This document shows, in pieces, positions 1 to 3,846 of a stretch of 6,992 nt of DNA. Made by a program: the position numbers and the translations under genes. Location of the stretch: NCBI GenBank assembly GCA_964642165.1, contig CAZXOC010000346.1, forward strand, positions 1 to 6,992. Direction: 5' to 3'. The notes under the pieces were generated by a model, which saw only the letters and a program-made list of their open reading frames with translations, searched no databases and was not told the origin of the DNA. Each line of letters opens with the position of its first letter. Positions within the stretch are counted from its first letter, which is position 1. The stretch comes from CAYRVX01 sp964642165 (GTDB lineage: Bacteria; Planctomycetota; Phycisphaerae; SM23-33).

Positions 1-51
1 CGCCGCGACCGCGGCCGCGGCAAACAGTGTCCTCATCATCTTGCTCCTCAT
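1..51 (-). CDS. 5' end of a probable exported protein (partial, runs off window)
   Basis: Read on the minus strand, this is an open frame of 17 codons that leaves the window at base 1. It begins MRSKMMRTLFAAAAVAA: a basic start followed by a run of Leu/Phe/Ala/Val, as at the beginning of a Sec signal peptide. The ATG at 51 has a strong ribosome binding site, AAGGAG at 63-58, six bases upstream. In-frame ATGs at 39 and 36 have a second GAGGAG (49-44) in front of them, so the exact start is uncertain by four or five codons. The gene is divergent from the XylR/AraC-type regulator and would be transcribed from the promoter at 260-289, which leaves a leader of about 200 bases. In such divergent pairs the neighbour is often the regulator's target, so an exported glycan-acting protein is a reasonable guess. 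The function itself cannot be seen from 17 residues. Confidence 0.65.
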   Translation of the reverse strand, partial: MRSKMMRTLFAAAAVAA

Positions 52-175
52 CGTCCTCTCCTTAAAACGCCCGAGAATGACTCGCTTCACTGCCGATCCT
101 TGCACAATGAAATGCGCTGGATTACGTCTCCTTTGGCCTCACGTCCTTCGCGGCTCTATCGCGTGCCACAGCCGG

Positions 176-189
176 CCGGGCTCGCCCGG
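176..189. repeat. Perfect inverted repeat in the divergent intergenic region
   Basis: CCGGGC-TC-GCCCGG is a perfect 6-bp inverted repeat with a 2-base centre. It lies inside the predicted leader of the minus-strand gene, about 65-75 bases after its expected start site. It could be an operator. As RNA, a 2-base loop would force opening of the innermost pairs. In DNA this rich in G and C, chance is also possible. Confidence 0.3.
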
Positions 190-234
190 GCCGTACAGAG
201 GCGATCGTGGCCGACTGGGCAGTTACCGCGGCTG

Positions 235-260
235 TTTGTACGGATCACAATTGCTTTGTA
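235..260. promoter_or_regulatory. Two TTTGTA direct repeats, candidate XylR/AraC-type operator
   Basis: TTTGTA occurs at 235-240 and 255-260, 20 bp apart, close to two helical turns and therefore on the same face of the DNA. AraC/XylR-family regulators commonly bind direct repeats spaced by about two turns. The second copy touches the -10 element of the minus-strand promoter and the first lies just past the expected start site, a position suited to repression. The motif is only 6 bp, so this is a suggestion. Confidence 0.3.
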
Positions 261-289
261 TTTTACCACCCCCCCCCCGGTTTTGTCAG
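260..289 (-). promoter_or_regulatory. Sigma70-like promoter with a G10 tract in its spacer
   Basis: On the minus strand, CTGACA (289-284, five of six to the -35 consensus) is followed by an 18-base spacer and TAAAAT (265-260, five of six to the -10 consensus). A TGG directly before the -10 gives an extended -10. Ten consecutive G (C10 at 269-278 on the plus strand) fill most of the spacer. Loss of one G would give the optimal 17-bp spacing. The expected start is near 253, leading towards the exported gene at 51. Spacer homopolymers of this kind switch expression of porA, opc and fetA in Neisseria; applying that here is inference. Confidence 0.55.
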
Positions 290-318
290 TTCTTTATTGC
301 GGCGACTTCAGTTAAGTA

Positions 319-347
319 TTGCGACATCTTGGCGTTTGGCGTATAAT
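319..347 (+). promoter_or_regulatory. Sigma70-like promoter of the XylR/AraC-type regulator
   Basis: TTGCGA (319-324, four of six) and a perfect TATAAT (342-347) are separated by 17 bases. Transcription should start 6-8 bases after the -10, at about 353-355, which is the ATG at 354 itself. The message would then have no leader and no ribosome binding site, and indeed none is present: the bases between the -10 and the ATG are CCTCCT. Confidence 0.6.
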
Positions 348-353
348 CCTCCT

Positions 354-1577
354 ATGGAGACGACTTTCGCCAACTCCGCCCGTCAGTCGTCCCCGGGCCG
401 CCCCACGATCCTGCTGGCCCTTGGGTTACACATTGAACCCCTCAGGGCCGGCGTCTATGACCACGCCAAAGGCGCGGGCTGGAGCGTGCTGGACCTAGGT
501 GATTACCACGCTACGGCCTCTTCCCGGGCTTTCCGCCCCGACGGTGTGATCTTTCAGGCGTGGCACGGTACAACCCCCTTGGTAAGGCGGCTCCTTCGCA
601 GGGGCGTGCCCGTGGTGCAGCTTGGAGGCACCACTCGCCTAACATGCTGCGTCGATGGAGATCAACGGGCCATCGGCCGGGCCGCGGCCGAGCATTTCGG
701 CAGACGAGGCTTCACGAACGTGGCCTTTCTGCATAGCGAGACATTTGACCAGTCGCCGTTCAGACGGGTCGGCCTGAGCTTCGTCGAGCGTGCCCGCGAA
801 CTCGGCGCCAGGGCGGATCTGTTCGCGATCCAGCGCCCCGGCCGGATCGTTTCGTGGACCCGGTTGGGCACATTGGCCAAACGGTTCGCCAAGGCCATCT
901 CCAGGCTCGACCTGCCGGTGGGCATCTTCACGTACCACGACCGGATGGCCTTGCGCATCTGCCAGTTCTGTGAGGCGATCGGCCTGCAGGTGCCCGAGCA
1001 GGTGGCCGTCCTCGGATACGGCAACGATCCCTTCAAGTGCGACTTCGCCCGGATTCCTCTTTCGAGCGTGGACCCCAACTTCTTCGGCCAAGGCCGGGCG
1101 GCGGCCGAACTGCTCGAGAGGCTCATGGACGGCGAGCCGGCGCCCGAAGAGCCCATCCTGGTCGCCCCGACGGGCGTCGTGACTCGCCAGAGCACCGACG
1201 TGCTTGCCCTGGCGGACGTCGATGCAGCCAGGGCCCTGCGGTACATGTGGGACCACTTGGCCGAGCCACTGCAAGTGGCCGACATCGCCGAGGCCGTCGG
1301 CCTCTCCCGGCGGAAGCTCGAACGCCAGTTCCGCACGCACCTGCGCAGGGGCGTCGCTGAGGAGCTGATTCGCAAGCGATTGGAGCGCGCGTGCGAGCTT
1401 CTCGTCCAGACCCAGACACCCGTCAAGGTCATCGCCGAGCAGGTCGGCTTCACGTCGGAGAAGTGGTTCTTCGTGACCTTCCGCAAGCAGATGGGCACGA
1501 CGCCGAGGAAGTACCGGCTGGCTCACATCGCCGGGCTCCGCGAGGACGGGGAATCTGAAAGGGCCGGGCGGGAGTAG
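354..1577 (+). CDS. XylR/AraC-family transcriptional regulator with sugar-binding-like domain
   Basis: This is a 407-residue cytoplasmic DNA-binding regulator. Residues about 17-285 resemble the LacI/periplasmic-binding-protein type I sensor: the fold opens with RPTILLALGL, and VPEQVAVLGYGND, IPLSSVDPN and GRAAAELLERLMDGE match the typical C-terminal half of that domain. Residues about 290-390 are an AraC-type pair of helix-turn-helices, the first around LQVADIAEAVGLSRRKLER and the second around VKVIAEQVGFTSEKWFFVTF, ending with the usual TPRKYR. This architecture and length match E. coli XylR (about 390 residues). ATG 354 was chosen because the frame upstream (207-353) has no family similarity and would overlap the promoter; no other ATG precedes the conserved fold. 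The usual Asp-Asp motif before the sensor's second half reads Tyr-His-Asp here, and a Cys-Cys pair occurs near residue 99. The ligand is unknown but a sugar is likely. It probably controls the divergent gene and perhaps the sulfatase cluster. Confidence 0.9.
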   Translation: METTFANSARQSSPGRPTILLALGLHIEPLRAGVYDHAKGAGWSVLDLGDYHATASSRAFRPDGVIFQAWHGTTPLVRRLLRRGVPVVQLGGTTRLTCCVDGDQRAIGRAAAEHFGRRGFTNVAFLHSETFDQSPFRRVGLSFVERARELGARADLFAIQRPGRIVSWTRLGTLAKRFAKAISRLDLPVGIFTYHDRMALRICQFCEAIGLQVPEQVAVLGYGNDPFKCDFARIPLSSVDPNFFGQGRAAAELLERLMDGEPAPEEPILVAPTGVVTRQSTDVLALADVDAARALRYMWDHLAEPLQVADIAEAVGLSRRKLERQFRTHLRRGVAEELIRKRLERACELLVQTQTPVKVIAEQVGFTSEKWFFVTFRKQMGTTPRKYRLAHIAGLREDGESERAGRE

Positions 1578-1778
1578 CCCGCACGAGTGAGCTGCTCGAC
1601 GAGTGACGGACACTCCGAGCGGGGGCGCTGCGGCCCTGTGTGGAGGGAGTGTTCGCTATGGGTAGGCCAAGGCAGGACAGGAAGGAGTCTCGTTCGGAGG
1701 CCAACCCGCCTGGCCGTTCAGGAGGGCTACAAGATCAAGGAGGAGGCCCGCACGACGTGGGGGATTCCCACTACTATC

Positions 1779-1792
1779 ACAGGAGGTCCTGT
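1779..1792. repeat. Perfect inverted repeat ACAGGA-GG-TCCTGT
   Basis: This is a 6-bp perfect inverted repeat around GG. It contains an AGGAGG that looks like a ribosome binding site, but no start codon follows at a suitable distance. An operator or a chance palindrome are both possible. Confidence 0.3.
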
Positions 1793-1873
1793 ACGCGGCC
1801 CCCGATCGCTGCACAAAGTAAATCATTGATATAACGGGGGTTATTCAAAACGGGGCTGTCTTTGTATCGCCGA

Positions 1874-1907
1874 ATGTCGGCGCGGAACGAACACGAGCGG
1901 CCGACAT
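1874..1907. repeat. 8-bp inverted repeat, ATGTCGGC / GCCGACAT
   Basis: ATGTCGGC at 1874-1881 and its exact complement GCCGACAT at 1900-1907 flank an 18-base loop. No T run follows, so it is not a standard terminator. It could be a structured transcript, a binding site, or part of a dispersed intergenic repeat. Confidence 0.35.
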
Positions 1908-1963
1908 GGAATTGGGCGTCTCGGCCCATGCGGCAGACCATCCACGAAGCCCGGCCGCGCGGC

Positions 1964-1974
1964 GGGGGGGGGGG
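1964..1974 (+). repeat. Homopolymer of eleven G
   Basis: Eleven consecutive G lie in non-coding sequence. No promoter elements were found around them. They fall within weak open frames on both strands, as Gly on plus and Pro on minus, but neither frame looks like a gene. Such tracts are prone to sequencing and assembly length errors. Confidence 0.6.
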
Positions 1975-2119
1975 TCGAGACTTGCCGGAGGGGCAGGGAA
2001 AGGTGAAGATGATGTCCGGCAGATGGCGGGGCCGGGGCGCGCCGCTATGAGCAAGAAATAGGTAACCGTCCCAATTCGTTAGCCAAAGCGGTTGGGCTGT
2101 TGGGAAGGGACCTCTCGGG

Positions 2120-2341
2120 ATGAGGGTTTGGGCGAATGTCGTCGGGCTCGTCGGCGCGGCTTGCGCCATCGGGCTGCTGATCCTGCGCATCAAGACGATG
2201 CACCTGTTATCTCACCTATCGCCGGCCGCGAAGAGGACCTGGGCTGCCCTGTGTTGGATAGGCGTAGCGTGGATTGCCCTGTGGTCGGTCGTCTGCGTGA
2301 TGAGGCTGCTCGTGGCGGCCATGCGATGGCTGATGGGCTGA
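2120..2341 (+). CDS. Small two-helix membrane protein, function unknown
   Basis: This is a 73-residue protein that I do not recognise. Two hydrophobic stretches are visible: about residues 4-22 (from WANVVGLVGAACAIGLLIL) and about 42-66 (WAALCWIGVAWIALWSVV and onward). A short charged link around residues 23-40 (IKTMHLLSHLSPAAKR) joins them, so it should be a helical hairpin in the inner membrane. The second helix is rich in Trp. The ATG at 2120 has AAGGGA at 2105-2110, nine bases upstream, which supports this start. Codon choice broadly fits the neighbouring genes. The next gene starts 72 bases downstream on the same strand, so they may share a transcript. Nothing links it to a known holin, toxin or transporter family, though small size and position next to a toxin-antitoxin pair suggest accessory DNA. 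Confidence 0.55.
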   Translation: MRVWANVVGLVGAACAIGLLILRIKTMHLLSHLSPAAKRTWAALCWIGVAWIALWSVVCVMRLLVAAMRWLMG

Positions 2342-2343
2342 GG

Positions 2344-2358
2344 CGCCCTGACGGGGCG
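2344..2358 (+). terminator. Weak hairpin after the small membrane protein gene
   Basis: CGCCC-TGACG-GGGCG forms a 5-bp stem with a 5-base loop, three bases after the stop codon at 2341. GC-rich sequence, not a T run, follows, so it is at most a weak attenuator or an end that protects the RNA. Confidence 0.2.
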
Positions 2359-2413
2359 GGCCGGCTTCTAACGGCGATCACGTCGTCTGATCCCGACTCG
2401 GGAGCGTGCGCGG

Positions 2414-2665
2414 ATGCACGTTGTCGTCGGGCACGGGGTGCGAGGCTTCGGGAGCAGGCGGCCGCGCCTGCTCGAGTGGTTCGGCACGCTCGGTAGCGGG
2501 GAATACTGCCGCAACTGTCGGGCCACGTGCCAGTGGCTCGCCGACGACCTGCGCGGCGTCGTGACGCTCCGGCAGATGGCCAACGAGCTGGGCATCGAGA
2601 TGTTCGCCGGCCCGCTGGCGCCGCGCCAGGCGTGCGAGCTGATCACGGCCGCCGCCCGGACGTGA
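2414..2665 (+). CDS. Small cysteine-containing hypothetical protein
   Basis: This is an 83-residue protein without a family I can name. Strongly G/C-rich third positions across the frame and GGAG (2401-2404) nine bases before the ATG argue that it is real. It has no signal peptide or membrane segment. The centre reads YCRNCRATCQW, with Cys at about residues 32, 35 and 39 and another Cys at about 74. A Cys-x-x-Cys pair can bind a metal or form a redox pair, but three clustered Cys without a clear fourth ligand leave this open. The C-terminal half (about 45-83) looks mostly helical, with LRQMANELGIEMF and APRQACELITAA. It follows the small membrane protein gene on the same strand and converges with the toxin-antitoxin operon, 56 bases away. 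A predicted function would be a guess. Confidence 0.6.
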   Translation: MHVVVGHGVRGFGSRRPRLLEWFGTLGSGEYCRNCRATCQWLADDLRGVVTLRQMANELGIEMFAGPLAPRQACELITAAART

Positions 2666-2702
2666 CGGGCCTGCCTGCGATGGGTGTCGCCAGGCTCGAA
2701 TG

Positions 2703-2722
2703 CCGGGCCCCGGGGACGGGGC
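2703..2722. terminator. GC-rich hairpin between convergent genes, possible weak terminator
   Basis: GCCCC (2707-2711) and GGGGC (2718-2722) can pair around a 6-base loop, and CCGGG-C-CCCGG (2703-2713) is an overlapping alternative. It lies at the meeting point of the plus-strand gene ending at 2665 and the toxin gene ending at 2722. There is no T run on either strand. Confidence 0.25.
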
Positions 2723-2988
2723 TACGGCAGGTTCCGATAGACGTCCCGGCGATGGCGGATGCGGACGACCAGCACCAGGAGTTGGTCCTCCTCGACGCGA
2801 TAGAGGATGGGATAGTCGCCCGAACGCTCGCGACGCAGGCCCGGCACGCCCTTCAATGCCACCGACGTCGGAGGTCGCGGGTCGTCGGCAAGGCGGCGGA
2901 TCCTCCGGTCGATCTGCCGCAGGATCCGCTTCGGCAGGGCCGCCAGCTCCTTCAGGGCGGCCGGGAGAATCTCGACCCTGTAGGTCAC
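2722..2988 (-). CDS. RelE/ParE-superfamily toxin
   Basis: This is an 88-residue protein matching the type II toxin fold of RelE/ParE in length and pattern. The N-terminal part YRVEILPAALKELAALPK is the usual strand and helix, residues 21-36 form the second helix, and the C-terminal sheet carries GDYPILYRVEEDQLLVLVVRIRHRRDVY. RelE members cut mRNA on the ribosome, whereas ParE members target gyrase; the sequence fits the RelE side better, with Arg81 and Tyr84 in the places of E. coli RelE Arg81 and Tyr87. However, the catalytic Arg that normally follows Gly-(Asp)-Tyr is Pro60 here, so activity may be weak or altered. Translation starts at GTG (2988-2986), which overlaps the antitoxin stop as GTGA, so the toxin is translationally coupled to its antitoxin and has no separate promoter. 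It probably forms a complex with that antitoxin in the cytoplasm. Confidence 0.88.
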   Translation of the reverse strand: MTYRVEILPAALKELAALPKRILRQIDRRIRRLADDPRPPTSVALKGVPGLRRERSGDYPILYRVEEDQLLVLVVRIRHRRDVYRNLP

Positions 2989-3242
2989 GTCAGCCCCAGG
3001 GCCTTCCGCGCCTCATCGTAGGCCACGGGCGTCTCACCGCCGACCAGGCGCCGGATGGCCTCCTGCACGTCCATCCGGTCCTCCAGCTCGGCGAGGAGCC
3101 TGGCATCCTCGACGGACACGATGGCGACCGCGTCCTTGCCGTGCCGCTGAAGGACGATGCGTTCCCCGTGGTGAAGCACGCGGTCGACCACCTCGGACAG
3201 CGCGCCACGGGCCTGGGTTACGGTCATGGTCATGGTCGTCAT
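2985..3242 (-). CDS. Phd/YefM-family antitoxin
   Basis: This 85-residue protein is the antitoxin of the pair. The N-terminal domain (about residues 5-50) has the Phd/YefM pattern: TVTQARGALSEVVDRVLHHGERIVL, then the strand pair around QRHGKDAVAIVSVEDARLL. This part dimerises and binds operator DNA. The remaining 35 residues, charged and helical, would wrap and neutralise the toxin. Start ATG 3242-3240 was chosen because GGGA lies six bases upstream (3252-3249); in-frame ATGs at 3233 and 3227 have no well-spaced site. The frame is open upstream to 3380, but that extension crosses the promoter and operator and is not credible. Antitoxin comes first and its last four bases overlap the toxin start, the normal order. 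Antitoxin, and the complex with toxin, would repress the operon through the GTAC boxes at 3284-3305. Confidence 0.88.
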   Translation of the reverse strand: MTTMTMTVTQARGALSEVVDRVLHHGERIVLQRHGKDAVAIVSVEDARLLAELEDRMDVQEAIRRLVGGETPVAYDEARKALGLT

Positions 3243-3258
3243 GGCAGTTCCCGTCCTG

Positions 3259-3278
3259 CAGCGCCGTCCGTGGCGCTG
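3259..3278 (-). promoter_or_regulatory. Hairpin in the antitoxin mRNA leader, next to its ribosome binding site
   Basis: CAGCGCC and GGCGCTG pair perfectly (7 bp) around a 6-base loop. It lies in the predicted leader, a few bases before the antitoxin ribosome binding site. It could modulate translation or protect the 5' end of the message. No U run follows, so it is not a terminator. Confidence 0.4.
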
Positions 3279-3283
3279 GCTGC

Positions 3284-3305
3284 GTACATCCTGTACGTTC
3301 TGTAC
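3284..3305. promoter_or_regulatory. Three GTAC boxes at 9-bp period, candidate antitoxin operator
   Basis: GTAC occurs at 3284-3287, 3293-3296 and 3302-3305, exactly 9 bp apart. On the minus strand the units read ATGTACAGA, ACGTACAGG and ATGTACGCA. They lie directly downstream of the -10 and cover the expected start near 3302, a natural place for repression by the Phd/YefM-type antitoxin. Each box is itself a palindrome, suiting a dimer. Confidence 0.5.
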
Positions 3306-3308
3306 ATT

Positions 3309-3337
3309 ATTATCGGATGTCCGCGCCCGCCCGTCAA
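3309..3337 (-). promoter_or_regulatory. Sigma70-like promoter of the antitoxin-toxin operon
   Basis: On the minus strand TTGACG (3337-3332, five of six) is followed by a 17-base spacer and GATAAT (3314-3309, five of six). Transcription should start near 3302, about 60 bases before the antitoxin ATG. This is one of the two strongest promoters seen in the window. Confidence 0.65.
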
Positions 3338-3568
3338 GCACAAGACCGGCCGGAAACTGACAAGGTCCGGATTGCGGCACCTCGATCGTTGGGAGAGACG
3401 CGGCCGCGTGCTTCCGGATCGCCGCGTCCTGGTAGGCCAGAGCCGGCTCTCACGCCGGTACGCCTCCCGGCTCCCGGAGCTCGCCAAGTGCGCCGGTTGA
3501 CTTGAGCACGCCGCGGCCGGAGAATGCCTGCCTGCCGGGGTCGGAGTGCCGCACATTGCGAGGATGTC
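3338..3568. other. Intergenic region without a recognised gene
   Basis: Short frames here lack family features and cross the divergent promoter. A perfect 12-bp palindrome, AGAGCCGGCTCT, lies at 3439-3450, and the 7-bp unit CTCCCGG is repeated twice in tandem around 3463-3477. Neither has an assigned role. Confidence 0.4.
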
Positions 3569-3784
3569 ATGAACCGCAGGCCACGAGCCACACCGAGTCT
3601 GATCGCCGCGCTCGCCTGTACCGCCCGGGTCGCGTTGGGGCGGGAGGCGCCGCCGCCGGCGAACGCCCCGGCCGAGGTCGATGGCGAGAAGGCAGTGGCC
3701 CGCGCGGAGGCGCCGGTGGCCTCTGTCCGAATCGTGCCCTCCGCAACGAAGGTAGTGGACTGGCGGATCCGGTTCACGAAGTGA
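3569..3784 (+). CDS. Short possible exported protein or remnant, function unknown
   Basis: This 71-residue frame starts at ATG 3569 with a GAGGA (3560-3564) ribosome binding site close upstream; an earlier in-frame ATG at 3524 has no better site. The start MNRRPRATPSLIAALACTARVALG is basic and then moderately hydrophobic, like a weak signal peptide. ALAC is close to a lipobox but lacks the usual Leu at -3. The rest is rich in Ala, Pro and Val, reads VASVRIVPSATKVVDWRIRFTK near the end and then stops abruptly. Third positions are G/C-rich as in real genes. I do not recognise a family, and the sudden end after what looks like the first strand of a domain suggests a decayed secreted protein. It lies 62 bases before the first sulfatase, in the same direction. 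Confidence 0.4.
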   Translation: MNRRPRATPSLIAALACTARVALGREAPPPANAPAEVDGEKAVARAEAPVASVRIVPSATKVVDWRIRFTK

Positions 3785-3806
3785 CGCGGTGATGCCGGCC
3801 GAAACG

Positions 3807-3815
3807 TGGTATACG
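3807..3815 (+). promoter_or_regulatory. Candidate extended -10 element before the first sulfatase
   Basis: TGG followed by TATACG resembles an extended -10, placing a start near 3822 and a leader of about 25 bases before ATG 3847. No good -35 lies 16-18 bases upstream, so this is weak. It is the only promoter-like site found for the sulfatase-glycosidase-sulfatase cluster. Confidence 0.3.
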
Positions 3816-3846
3816 ATATGGGACATCTCGGGTGAAAGGTTTGAGA

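Larger units (their letters stand above)
1578..2119. other. 542-bp intergenic region, no confident gene; repeats and possible gene remnant
   Basis: No convincing gene was found. An ATG at 1658 with a good ribosome binding site (GGAGGG, 1642-1647) opens a 58-codon frame to 1834, but its codons do not show the G/C-rich third positions of neighbouring genes. A different frame across roughly 1700-1765, reading LAVQEGYKIKEEARTTW, does show them, so a frameshifted remnant is possible. Positions 1810-1870 are clearly richer in A and T and contain TATAAC at 1830-1835 without a good -35. Inverted repeats at 1779-1792 and 1874-1907 and a G11 run at 1964-1974 are listed separately. The regulator has no U-tract terminator downstream. 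ACACTCC (1610-1616) and GGAGTGT (1646-1652) could pair across a 29-base loop. Confidence 0.5.

Noticed and set aside
207..353. N-terminal extension of the XylR/AraC-type regulator by 49 codons
   Set aside because: The extension crosses the predicted promoter, has no family similarity, and its proline stretch comes from the C10 run. The known fold begins about 16 residues after ATG 354.
639..1613. 324-codon minus-strand frame opposite the regulator
   Set aside because: It lies wholly antisense to a gene with two recognised domains and shows no domain of its own; long antisense frames are common in GC-rich DNA.
1610..1652. Intrinsic terminator after the regulator
   Set aside because: The 7-bp inverted repeat has a 29-base loop and no T run.
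1777..2193. 138-codon minus-strand frame in the intergenic region
   Set aside because: It crosses the G11 run as polyproline, overlaps the start of the small membrane protein gene, and shows no domain or consistent codon bias.
2527..3021. 164-codon plus-strand frame through the toxin gene
   Set aside because: It is antisense to the RelE-like toxin and out of frame with the small gene at 2414; no domain is visible.
3243..3380. N-terminal extension of the antitoxin by 46 codons
   Set aside because: It would read through the -10, the GTAC boxes and the leader hairpin; the Phd/YefM pattern starts just after ATG 3242.
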